Translations under genes and position numbers: made by a program
The notes under the pieces: generated by a model
Databases searched by the model: none
What the model saw: the letters and a program-made list of their open reading frames with translations, nothing else
Told to the model about the DNA's origin: nothing
Origin: Amycolatopsis vastitatis
GTDB lineage: Bacteria > Actinomycetota > Actinomycetes > Mycobacteriales > Pseudonocardiaceae
Assembly: GCF_002234595.1 (NCBI RefSeq)
Contig: NZ_NMUL01000002.1
Location: forward strand, 1 to 64,000
Reading direction: 5' to 3'
DNA length: 64,000 nt
Shown: piece by piece, positions 1-6,736 of the stretch
Position numbering within the stretch: position 1 is the first letter of the stretch
Layout of the letters: every line of letters starts with the position of its first letter

Positions 1-1
1 G

Positions 2-20
2 AACGCCACATTGGGGCGTT
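2..20. terminator. weak hairpin after the Ldh2-like gene
   Basis: Six-base inverted repeat AACGCC/GGCGTT with a 7-nt loop, seven bases beyond the minus-strand stop codon at 27. It is short and has no clear U tract, so it is a weak candidate terminator. Confidence 0.3.
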
Positions 21-26
21 TGAGTC

Positions 27-1004
27 TCAGCCGACGCTGGTCAGTGGCGGGAGGCCGATCGACGCCGCGAGCGCGTCCAGCTCGCGGCGCACCGGCCCGG
101 CCAGTGGCACGCCGAGGGCCCGGCACTGCTCCAGGTGCTGGGCCTCCCGCCAGCCGGGGTAGCGGATCGGCGTGCTGCCGTCCCAGCCCAGCATGCTGCC
201 GAACAGCGCGCTCGCGGCGCGGTAGAAGCCGTCGGCGCTGCGCAGCGTCGTCGGCGCGATCGCCAGCACCAGCAGGCCCGTGTCGTGGTCGTGGTCGGCG
301 ACGCCGGAAAGCACCCCGGCGAGGACCTCGACCAGCAGCGTCAGCCCGGCGGCTTCCGAGCCGAGTTGATCCAGGTCGAAGACGAACTCGGGGTACGCGC
401 CGCCGGGGGCGGCCATGCCCAGGGGGTTCAGCGGCTGGCCGGGTTCGCCGCCCGCGGCGAGGACCAGCCCGATCATCGCGTGCGGCAGGGCGCGCGCGGC
501 GTGGTGCCCGGCCCGGCCGAACGGCCCGGCGCCGCGCATCGACACGAGCCCGACGCCGAAGCGGCCGGCCCGGGTCACCGCCCGGTCCATCGCGTCGCCG
601 ACGGCCCAGAGCCCGGGCCCGCGGCGGTAGTCGATCAGCGCGGCGGCGCCGCGGTCGGCGATCATCAGCGGCCGGGCGTGCGGGACGACGAGCCCGTTCT
701 CCAGCAGCGGCAGGTGGACGCGGGTCAGGTCGGCGACGCCCGTCTCCGGCGAGCCGGTCAGGTCGCCGTGGCAGAGCGCCTCGGCCGCCATGCGGGCCCG
801 CACTTCGGGGAGGCCGTGGGCGGCGAAGACATGTGCCACGAGGGTGACCAGCTCGTCGGCCCGTACGCGGGGCCAGGCCTGTTCCGGGATCGGGGTGTCG
901 GGTGTTTCTTCTTCGGCGATCGCGGGTTCGGGGCGGGCGGAGCGGAAGGGACGCGGTCTGAGAGGCACTTCCCCGACATTGCCCAGCCCGGCTACGGGCG
1001 TCAA
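27..1004 (-). CDS. Ldh2-family (malate/L-lactate dehydrogenase-like) protein, possibly inactive
   Basis: Product of up to 325 residues. From about residue 48 it resembles the Ldh2/MdlDH family of NAD(P)-dependent 2-hydroxyacid dehydrogenases: an N-terminal helix pair, the phrase GVGLVSMRGAGPFGRAGHHA in the middle, and a conserved glycine-rich C-terminal half. Family members normally carry a GHxSHG catalytic motif near the N-terminus. Here the equivalent segment reads GSPETG (residues 84-89), so the catalytic histidine appears to be missing. The longest frame starts at TTG 1004 and gives a roughly 45-residue acidic leader that the family lacks, so the true start may lie inside. It diverges from the DUF2277 gene. 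Substrate is unknown. Confidence 0.6.
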   Translation of the reverse strand: MTPVAGLGNVGEVPLRPRPFRSARPEPAIAEEETPDTPIPEQAWPRVRADELVTLVAHVFAAHGLPEVRARMAAEALCHGDLTGSPETGVADLTRVHLPLLENGLVVPHARPLMIADRGAAALIDYRRGPGLWAVGDAMDRAVTRAGRFGVGLVSMRGAGPFGRAGHHAARALPHAMIGLVLAAGGEPGQPLNPLGMAAPGGAYPEFVFDLDQLGSEAAGLTLLVEVLAGVLSGVADHDHDTGLLVLAIAPTTLRSADGFYRAASALFGSMLGWDGSTPIRYPGWREAQHLEQCRALGVPLAGPVRRELDALAASIGLPPLTSVG

Positions 1005-1056
1005 CGAGGTGGGCCCGGGCCTACCCGACCGTGTGATCGAGGCGTCCGAAGAGTCG

Positions 1057-1062
1057 TACCCT
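1057..1062 (+). promoter_or_regulatory. leaderless -10 box of the DUF2277 gene
   Basis: TACCCT ends 7 nt before the ATG at 1070, so transcription should start at or next to the start codon. No clear -35 element is visible. Confidence 0.55.
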
Positions 1063-1069
1063 GGGCGGC

Positions 1070-1351
1070 ATGTGCCGAAACATCACCACCCTCCGAGGGC
1101 TCCAGCCGGCCGCGACGGGCGAGGAGATCGAGGCCGCGGCCCGCCAGTACGTCCGCAAGGTGACCGGCGTCCAGTCCCTTTCGGACGCCACGCGCGAGCC
1201 GTTCGAGGCCGCGGTGGCCGAAATCGCGGAGATCACCGCCCGGCTGCTGGAGCAGCTGCCCGAACGCCGTCAGCCCCCGGCGACCGTGCCGCCGCTGCGC
1301 CGTCCCGAGGTGCGGGCGCGGATCGCCGCGAAAGCCCTGCAGCAGCCGTGA
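1070..1351 (+). CDS. DUF2277 family protein
   Basis: Small 93-residue protein that opens MCRNITTLRGLQPAATGEEI, the hallmark N-terminus of DUF2277, with the conserved YVRKVTG phrase at residues 25-31 and a downstream helix rich in Ala and Glu. The family is widespread in actinomycetes and proteobacteria and has no assigned biochemical role. The Cys-Arg-Asn at residues 2-4 is typical. The gene looks leaderless, with a TACCCT box 7 nt before the ATG and no Shine-Dalgarno sequence. It ends two bases before the stop of the broken VOC gene on the other strand. Confidence 0.8.
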   Translation: MCRNITTLRGLQPAATGEEIEAAARQYVRKVTGVQSLSDATREPFEAAVAEIAEITARLLEQLPERRQPPATVPPLRRPEVRARIAAKALQQP

Positions 1352-1352
1352 G

Positions 1353-1617
1353 TCAGCGCACGCGCTGCGCGTAACCCCGCTCGTCGGTGTGGTCGACGCC
1401 GTCGTCCTTCGACAGGCTGTAGAGCCGGATTTCGGTGCCGTCCGGGTCGTTTGGGCGCACCATCCAGCCGGTGGTGGCCTCGAACAGCGGCGCGTGCTCG
1501 ACCCCGAGCTCGTCCAGCCGCGCGATCCACGCCTCGGCGGCCGAGCGGTCGGCGGCTGCGCGCCAGGTCGCGCACGGGGAACTTGACGTGGTGGAAACCT
1601 TCGATCTTCGCGGTCAT
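1353..1617 (-). pseudogene. broken VOC/glyoxalase-family gene (internal deletion plus frameshift)
   Basis: The ATG at 1617 opens a clean VOC N-terminus, MTAKIEGFHHVKFPVRDLAR. The frame then becomes arginine-rich nonsense. Shifting frame at about 1555 restores a typical VOC C-terminal half: a helix WIARLDELGVEHAP, then GWMVRPNDPDGTEIRLYS, ending at the TGA at 1353-1355. Intact VOC proteins have about 40-50 residues between these halves, including the second strand set and a metal-ligand region, and these are gone. So it is an internal deletion that also changed the frame, not a single-base error. The remaining 88 codons cannot make a working glyoxalase fold. Confidence 0.75.
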
Positions 1618-1642
1618 CGCCGCCCTGTTTTCCCAGTCCCGA

Positions 1643-1648
1643 TAGGGT
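1643..1648 (+). promoter_or_regulatory. leaderless -10 box of the patatin gene
   Basis: TAGGGT followed by exactly six bases and the ATG at 1655, the spacing expected of a leaderless actinobacterial transcript. Confidence 0.55.
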
Positions 1649-1654
1649 GATCAC

Positions 1655-2494
1655 ATGGGTGGACAGGCTTTGGTACTGGGCGGCGGCGGGGTCGCCGGAA
1701 TCGCGTGGACGACGGGACTGCTGGTGGGACTGGCCGGCCACGGCCAGGACCTCACCGGCGCGGACCTGGTCGTCGGCACGTCGGCGGGCGCGGCGGTCGC
1801 GGCACAGGTGACGAGCGGTGTCGCGCTGGACGAGCTGTTCGCGCGCCAAGCGGACCCGGCGCGCCAGGCCCCGGAGATCCCGGCCGACATCGACTTCGAG
1901 AAGTTCGCCGCCGACTTCGGCGGCGCACTCACCGGCGCGACGACCCCAGCCGACGTGCGGCGGGCGGTCGGGCAGCTGGCGGTGAAGGCCGAAACCGTGC
2001 CCGAAGCGGATCGCCGCGCGGTCATCGAGGCCCGGCTGCCGGTGCACGACTGGCCGGAGCAGCGCCTGGTCATCGTGGCGGTGGACGCGGAAACCGGCGA
2101 GCCCCGCCGGTTCGACCACGAGTCGGGGGTGTCCCTGGTCGACGCGGTGGCGGCGAGCTGCGCGGTCCCGGGCGTCTGGCCCCCGGTGACGATCGACGGC
2201 CGCCGCTACATCGACGGCGGCGTCCGCTCGGCCGAAAACGCCGACTACGCGGCCGGCGCGTCCCGGATCACGGTCGTGGCGCCGCTGGGCCTGGAGTCAC
2301 AGCTGCCGGCGGAGAAACCACTGCTCGTAGTGCTGGACGAACTGCGCGCGGCGGGCGCGGAGGTTGCCCTGATCACCCCGGACGAGGCTTCGGTCGCGGC
2401 GGTCGGCGAGAACCCGCTGGACCCGTCGACCCGCACGCCGGCCGCCGAGGCGGGCCGGGCCCAAGGTGCCGCGCTCACTTTGACCTGGGCTTGA
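1655..2494 (+). CDS. patatin-like phospholipase
   Basis: A 279-residue cytoplasmic serine acylhydrolase of the patatin/RssA type. The glycine-rich oxyanion loop GGGGVAG lies at residues 9-15, the nucleophile elbow GTSAG at 41-45 with Ser43 as the nucleophile, and the second dyad residue in DGG within YIDGGVRSAE at about 188-196. It lacks a signal peptide and membrane segment. The expected activity is lipid acyl hydrolysis; the natural substrate cannot be read from sequence. The ATG is chosen because a TAGGGT -10 sits six bases upstream and the protein begins directly at strand 1. Its 3' end overlaps the converging DUF3592 gene by 20 bp. Confidence 0.85.
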   Translation: MGGQALVLGGGGVAGIAWTTGLLVGLAGHGQDLTGADLVVGTSAGAAVAAQVTSGVALDELFARQADPARQAPEIPADIDFEKFAADFGGALTGATTPADVRRAVGQLAVKAETVPEADRRAVIEARLPVHDWPEQRLVIVAVDAETGEPRRFDHESGVSLVDAVAASCAVPGVWPPVTIDGRRYIDGGVRSAENADYAAGASRITVVAPLGLESQLPAEKPLLVVLDELRAAGAEVALITPDEASVAAVGENPLDPSTRTPAAEAGRAQGAALTLTWA

Positions 2495-2954
2495 GCGGAT
2501 AGGCCGGCACCAGCAGGCCGGCGAGCCCGATCAGCAGCCCCGCCGCCGGAACCGCGAAGATCCAGTTACCCGGCAGCAGGACCTCGTCGGTGGTTTCGGT
2601 CGCCATCTCGGGCTTCCCGGGCCAGTAGCGCACCTCGATGCGGCTGCCCCGGACGTAGCCGGGACCGGATCGGACACGGGTGTGGCGGTCGTAGTTCGTG
2701 TGGGTCCGCACCTCCCGGGACCGGGCGCCGCCCGGCTCGTCGACGCGCGCCACGACCAGGTCCACGTCGAGCACGCGCTCCACGGTCGCCGCGGCCACGA
2801 CCGAACCGGCCCGCTCCCTGAGCGTGACCCCGAGGAAGATCAGGCCGCCGAGGGACACCAGCGCGATCGCCAGGCAGATCATCGAGAACGGCGTCACGGC
2901 TGACCCCTCGGCGTCCTCCTCTCGCGCACCCTCGCCGTCCCATCGCGTCTTCAT
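2475..2954 (-). CDS. DUF3592-type membrane protein
   Basis: A 159-residue protein with a hydrophobic segment near residues 22-46, a charged soluble domain of about 80 residues that contains RYWPGKPEMAT, and a second hydrophobic segment near 130-152. That two-helix arrangement with a beta-rich loop and an RYxPxxP phrase fits the DUF3592 family of small membrane proteins of unknown role. The first 20 residues are acidic and look unlike coding start sequence, so translation may begin nearer the first membrane segment. It is upstream of the tRNA-Ser gene and converges on the patatin gene with a 20-bp overlap. Confidence 0.6.
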   Translation of the reverse strand: MKTRWDGEGAREEDAEGSAVTPFSMICLAIALVSLGGLIFLGVTLRERAGSVVAAATVERVLDVDLVVARVDEPGGARSREVRTHTNYDRHTRVRSGPGYVRGSRIEVRYWPGKPEMATETTDEVLLPGNWIFAVPAAGLLIGLAGLLVPAYPLKPRSK

Positions 2955-3018
2955 GCGGTGAGCACGTCCGAGGCGCGGACCGGGTTGCCTCGGGCCGTCG
3001 GCTACCCTCGTGGGGCGA

Positions 3019-3105
3019 GGTAGCGTGTCCGAGCGGCCGAAGGAACATGTCTTGAAAACATGCGAGGGGGCAACCTCTCCGTGGGTTCGAATCCCACCGC
3101 TACCG
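3019..3105 (+). tRNA. tRNA-Ser (anticodon TGA)
   Basis: Acceptor stem GGTAGCG (3019-3025) pairs with CGCTACC (3098-3104), and G3105 is the discriminator base usual for serine. The anticodon stem CATGT/ACATG encloses loop CTTGAAA, giving anticodon TGA. A long variable arm and a standard T arm (GTGGG TTCGAAT CCCAC) follow, as expected for a class II tRNA. CCA is not encoded. Its last six bases overlap the converging marR-type gene. The cognate synthetase gene serS is in the same window at 61829-63091. Confidence 0.95.
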
Positions 3106-3612
3106 CTCCGATGACCCGGGCGCGGCCGCGCCCGGGTTCAGCTTTTCGGCCTCCGACAGGTGATCCAGCACGCGCTCGAACGCCGCAGCGATGGTCGCCT
3201 GCTCCTGCGGGGTCAGCAGGTCGATGAGGTGCTCGCGCACGCCTTCCACGTGCGTCGGCGCCGCCGTCGTCAGCAGTGCCCGGCCCTCGCCGGTCAGCTC
3301 CGTGATCACCCCGCGCTTGTCGTCGGGGTCGCGGGCCCGGCGGACCAGGCCCGCCGCCTCCAGCCTGCCGGCCTGGTGCGAAAGCTTGCTCTTCGTCGAC
3401 CCCATGTAGACCGCCAGCTCCGACATCCGCATCCGGTGCCCTGGCTGGCTTTCCAGGCAGACGAGCACCTCGTAGTCGGTCAGCGACACCTCGTGCCGGT
3501 CGGACAGCTCGCGGTGCAGCCGCTGCCGCAGCAGGAGGGTCGCCACGATGTAGGAGCGCCACGCCGCCATCTCGGCTTCGTTCAACCACCGCACAGGTCG
3601 CTCCTCGGTCAT
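3100..3612 (-). CDS. MarR-family transcriptional regulator
   Basis: A 170-residue winged-helix regulator. An N-terminal helix pair (residues 1-45) is followed by the DNA-binding helices around LTDYEVLVCLESQPGHRMRM, the recognition region MGSTKSKLSHQAGRLEAAGL, and the wing RDPDDKRGVITELTGEGR, all typical of MarR. The C-terminal dimerisation helices end in a short acidic tail. ATG 3612 is preferred over upstream starts because the MarR fold begins there and a -10 box inside a perfect dyad lies just upstream, which suggests self-repression. The gene points away from the metallopeptidase gene, with a 508-bp gap between them. Its TAG stop lies in the tRNA-Ser acceptor stem. Confidence 0.88.
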   Translation of the reverse strand: MTEERPVRWLNEAEMAAWRSYIVATLLLRQRLHRELSDRHEVSLTDYEVLVCLESQPGHRMRMSELAVYMGSTKSKLSHQAGRLEAAGLVRRARDPDDKRGVITELTGEGRALLTTAAPTHVEGVREHLIDLLTPQEQATIAAAFERVLDHLSEAEKLNPGAAAPGSSER

Positions 3613-3616
3613 AAGA

Positions 3617-3631
3617 CAGCGTAGAACGCTG
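3617..3631 (-). promoter_or_regulatory. candidate MarR autoregulatory operator overlapping the -10 box
   Basis: Perfect dyad CAGCGT-AGA-ACGCTG centred 12 bp before the marR start. Read on the minus strand it contains TACGCT five bases before the ATG, so a bound dimer would block the promoter. Binding is inference. Confidence 0.5.
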
Positions 3632-4063
3632 ATCAAGGGACCGCGCGATCCGACGCCGATCCGTCGGCCGGTGAAAACCCCGCCGCAACATCGCCCGAAG
3701 GTGGGGTTACGAAAAGGTTGAGACTCGGCCGGAAAAGGCGCATTCTGCTTGTCGGCGGACGGTCGGCCAGGGTATGAGGCGCGGCGACGGTGACGTGCCG
3801 GCCCGGCTCCCCGCCAGGAGAGGTCAGGTGGTTGCGTGACGGGTGATCCTCGCGGTTGACCGCCAGCTGCGTCCCCGCGACTGAAACGGACAGAACCGAG
3901 TCGGTCGCGATTGTGAACAGCTACTGCGCGGGCTTCCATGCGTTCACGCATACGGCGTCGGTCGGGCCTGGATCCGGTCACGGCCTCGGAAGCCGTGACG
4001 ACAGCGCCTGAACGCCGGTCCGGAAGCGGCCAACCGCTCGACAAAGACATACCTCGGTACAAA

Positions 4064-4106
4064 GAGCCTGGGCACGCCCGTCAGCGCGACGGCCGTGCCC
4101 AGGCTC
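4064..4106. terminator. nested hairpin upstream of the metallopeptidase promoter
   Basis: GAGCCTGGGCACG (4064-4076) pairs fully with 4094-4106, and the loop carries an inner 5-bp stem CCGTC/GACGG. It would act as a terminator for any transcript entering from upstream, or as part of a structured RNA. It is followed at once by the -10 box at 4109. Confidence 0.45.
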
Positions 4107-4108
4107 GT

Positions 4109-4114
4109 TACGAT
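4109..4114 (+). promoter_or_regulatory. leaderless -10 box of the metallopeptidase gene
   Basis: TACGAT, six bases, then the GTG start at 4121. This fixes the start codon choice for that gene. Confidence 0.55.
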
Positions 4115-4120
4115 TCTCGG

Positions 4121-5050
4121 GTGAGATTCGACGACGACGCCGGCCTGGACACTTCCGAAGTCCAGGACCTGCGCGGAAGCGGTGGAGGCGGCGGCGGGAT
4201 CGGCGGCCGCGTGGCGCTCGGCGGCGGCGGACTCGGCGTCGTCGGCCTGATCATCTACTTCGTACTGTCCCAGCTCGGCGGGGTCAGCGTGCCGAGCGGG
4301 AGCAGTCTCGGCGGTGGCCTCGGCAGCGTCGGGTCCGGCCAGCAGGTCGACAACTCGAAGCTGGCCAGCGAGTGCAAGACCGGCGCGGACGCCAACAAGA
4401 ACCACGACTGCGCCATCGTCGCGATCGTCAACTCCGTCCAGGACTACTGGACGCAGCAGTTCGCGCGCTCCGGCTCGACGTACCGGAAGGCGCCGACGAG
4501 GTTCTTCAACGGCGGCGTGCGCACCGGCTGCGGCAGCGCCACCTCCGACACCGGCCCGTTCTACTGCCCGGCCGACTCCGACGTCTACATCGACCTCTCC
4601 TTCTTCGACGAGCTGAAGACCCGCTTCGGCGCGCAGGGCGGCCTCTTCACCGAGTCGTACGTGCTCGCCCACGAGTACGGCCACCACGTGCAGAACCTGC
4701 TCGGCACGTCGAAGAAGGGCACCGGCACCGGCCCGACGTCCGGCTCGGTGCGCCTGGAACTGCAGGCCGACTGCTACGCCGGCGTCTGGGCCAACCACGC
4801 CTCGACGACGCCGACCGAGAGCGGCAAGCCGCTGATCACCGACATCACCCAGGACGACGTCGCGGCCGCGCTGGACACCGCGTCCCGCATCGGCGACGAC
4901 TACATCCAGCAGAACCTCGGCGGCGGCCAGGTCGACCGCTCGAAGTTCACCCACGGCACGTCCGCGCAGCGCAAGAAGTGGTTCACCACCGGCTTCCAGA
5001 CCGGCGAACCTGCCCGCTGCGACACGTTCGGCACGAACAACCTGGGCTAA
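4121..5050 (+). CDS. neutral zinc metallopeptidase, YpfJ family
   Basis: A 309-residue membrane-anchored protein. It has a short cytoplasmic start RFDDDAGLDTSEVQD, typical of the family, a glycine-rich linker, a single transmembrane helix near residues 38-60, then an exported domain. The gluzincin motif HEYGHH lies near residues 184-189, and a later ELQADCYAGVW phrase supplies the third zinc ligand. Cys pairs in the exported part suggest disulphides. GTG 4121 is chosen because the family start motif begins there and a -10 box precedes it by six bases; the longer open frame upstream is not family-like. Physiological substrates are unknown. It ends at the large palindrome at 5061. Confidence 0.88.
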   Translation: MRFDDDAGLDTSEVQDLRGSGGGGGGIGGRVALGGGGLGVVGLIIYFVLSQLGGVSVPSGSSLGGGLGSVGSGQQVDNSKLASECKTGADANKNHDCAIVAIVNSVQDYWTQQFARSGSTYRKAPTRFFNGGVRTGCGSATSDTGPFYCPADSDVYIDLSFFDELKTRFGAQGGLFTESYVLAHEYGHHVQNLLGTSKKGTGTGPTSGSVRLELQADCYAGVWANHASTTPTESGKPLITDITQDDVAAALDTASRIGDDYIQQNLGGGQVDRSKFTHGTSAQRKKWFTTGFQTGEPARCDTFGTNNLG

Positions 5051-5060
5051 GTCGCAACCC

Positions 5061-5106
5061 GTCGTGAGTGAGTAACAGTGTTAGAACACTGTTACTCACT
5101 CACGAC
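5061..5106. terminator. 46-bp near-perfect palindrome between convergent genes
   Basis: Two 22-nt arms (5061-5082 and 5085-5106) are exact inverse complements separated by only AG. It sits between the stops of the metallopeptidase (5050) and the M28 peptidase (5113), so it could terminate both. The sequence is far less GC-rich than its surroundings. Confidence 0.65.
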
Positions 5107-5112
5107 CGGGAG

Positions 5113-6654
5113 TCAGGCGGTCAGGGCGTGCGGGTCACCGGCCACGGCGTGCGCGGTGAGGGACCGCTGGGTCGAACGCTTCTGCGCCGTCAGCGACTTC
5201 GACTTCGCCTTGCCGGGCTGGACGCCGTTGACGCTCTCGGTGCTCGTCGCGTAGACGCCGAGGGCCCAGGCGACGCCGTCCGCGTTGCGGTCCAGCGCGA
5301 CCCGGTCGATGTTGCCCAGGTTGTCGCAGGCCTGGTGGTAGCACGGGTCGAAGGCGACGCCGGCCGTGCCGCCCCACTTCGCCGCCTGCGCCGGGGTCTT
5401 CAGCACCTCGGCGCCGGTGTCCAGGCCGCCGGCCGGGATGCCGACGGCGATGAACTCGCCGTAGTCCGAGCGGCCGGTGAAGTCGGTGCCTTCGAGAGAC
5501 ACTCCCCGCGCGGCCTGCATGAAGTCGACGAAGGTCTTCTCGATCTGCGCCGAGCCGTACGGGCCGGCACCCGCGCCGACGCCGTCGGAGTTGTCGCCGT
5601 CGTAGGCGAAGTACCCGGCGTTCGGCGAACCGATCATGTCGAAGTTCAGGTACAGCGCGATGTCGAGCTGCTGCTCGAAGCTGAGCTGGTCGACGTAGTA
5701 GGTCGAGCCGATCAGGCCGAACTCCTCCGCGCTCCAGAAGCCGAAGCGGACGGCGTTGTTGACCTTCGGGCCGCTCCCCAGCTGCAGCGCGGTCTCGAGC
5801 AGGGTCGCCGAGCCGGTGCCGTTGTCGTTGATGCCCGGGCCCGCCGGGACGCTGTCGAGGTGCGAGCCGAGCATCACGACGTTGTCCTTGCGCCCGGTCT
5901 TGGTCTCGGCGATGACGTTGTAGCTGGTCCGCGCCTCCTGGAAGGCGCGCAGCTCCAGCGTCACGTTCTGGCCGCCGAGCGTGGCCAGCCGCGCCCCCGC
6001 GGCCGCCGTCACGCCCCCGGTCGGGATCTTCGCGTTCTCCGGGCCCCCGAGCGTCCCGTTCAGGTCGCCGTCGGTGTTGTTGTAGACGATCGCGCCGACC
6101 GCGCCCGCGGCCGCGGCGGTCTGCTGCTTCTGCGCGAACGAGCAGCCCCCGCGCTTGATCAGGGCGATCTTGCCCGCGACGTCCGCGGGGTAGTCGGTGG
6201 CCTCGCAGCCGCTGGTGTCGTCGACCGCGACCACGGCGAGCGGCGCGGTGATGCCGCCGACCGGCGTCGAAACCGTGTACTCCATGGCGATGACCGGGAC
6301 GTTCGCGCCGCCTGCGGTCAGCTTCTGGGCCAGGGTCTGCGAATAGGTGAACGGGAACTCCTGGCGCGTCACCTGGAACCCGGCCGCTTCGAGCTTGGCC
6401 GCGATGTACTCGGCGGACTTCTTGTGGCCCTCGGTGCTCGCCGCCCGGGTGCCGCCGTTGGTGTCGGCGAACCGCTGGAAGGCGACCAGGTGCCGGTTGA
6501 CGCCGTTGACGTCGACCTTCTTGACCAGTTGTTTGGCCAAGGCCGGGCCGTCGGGGACCGTCGTCGCGGCGGCGGCCGGGGTGAGGCCGAGCACCAGCGT
6601 CGCACCGGCGGCCAGAGCCACCGGCGGGAGAAGTCTTGTTCGGAAGAGTGGCAT
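5113..6654 (-). CDS. secreted M28 aminopeptidase with PA domain
   Basis: A 513-residue exported peptidase. The signal peptide spans residues 1-30 (basic start, hydrophobic stretch, AAAA cleavage region). A protease-associated domain lies at roughly 130-250, with GKIALIKRGGCSFAQK. The M28 catalytic domain carries a full set of co-catalytic zinc ligands: His in GSHLDSV, Asp in NDNGTG, the Glu pair in SAEEFG, Asp in NFDMIGS and His in CYHQACD. This architecture matches the Streptomyces griseus aminopeptidase and mycobacterial LpqL group, which release N-terminal hydrophobic residues. ATG 6654 has a Shine-Dalgarno-like GGTGAGC upstream. It works outside the cell. Confidence 0.9.
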   Translation of the reverse strand: MPLFRTRLLPPVALAAGATLVLGLTPAAAATTVPDGPALAKQLVKKVDVNGVNRHLVAFQRFADTNGGTRAASTEGHKKSAEYIAAKLEAAGFQVTRQEFPFTYSQTLAQKLTAGGANVPVIAMEYTVSTPVGGITAPLAVVAVDDTSGCEATDYPADVAGKIALIKRGGCSFAQKQQTAAAAGAVGAIVYNNTDGDLNGTLGGPENAKIPTGGVTAAAGARLATLGGQNVTLELRAFQEARTSYNVIAETKTGRKDNVVMLGSHLDSVPAGPGINDNGTGSATLLETALQLGSGPKVNNAVRFGFWSAEEFGLIGSTYYVDQLSFEQQLDIALYLNFDMIGSPNAGYFAYDGDNSDGVGAGAGPYGSAQIEKTFVDFMQAARGVSLEGTDFTGRSDYGEFIAVGIPAGGLDTGAEVLKTPAQAAKWGGTAGVAFDPCYHQACDNLGNIDRVALDRNADGVAWALGVYATSTESVNGVQPGKAKSKSLTAQKRSTQRSLTAHAVAGDPHALTA

Positions 6655-6724
6655 GGTTGCTCACCTTTGTTCCGAATGCGAGGTACGTCAATGCGTCATT
6701 CGGCGGGAGATTCACCCACCGGTA

Positions 6725-6730
6725 TACAGT
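6725..6730 (+). promoter_or_regulatory. leaderless -10 box of the quinone oxidoreductase gene
   Basis: TACAGT followed by six bases and ATG 6737. No Shine-Dalgarno sequence is present between them. Confidence 0.55.
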
Positions 6731-6736
6731 CGACAC

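Larger units (their letters stand above)
3613..4120. other. 508-bp gap between divergent genes, with structured elements
   Basis: No convincing gene. It holds the marR operator region, a 14-bp palindrome ATGCGTTCACGCAT at 3938-3951, a hairpin with an 8-bp stem GTCACGGC/GCCGTGAC at 3977-3999, and a strong nested hairpin at 4064-4106 just before the metallopeptidase promoter. A frame continuing upstream of the metallopeptidase start is open but shows no family similarity. The gap could hide a small RNA or a long leader. Confidence 0.4.

Noticed and set aside
3019..3105. tRNA-Ser as an integration site for a genomic island
   Set aside because: No integrase, no repeated tRNA 3' end nearby, and flanking genes look like ordinary chromosome.
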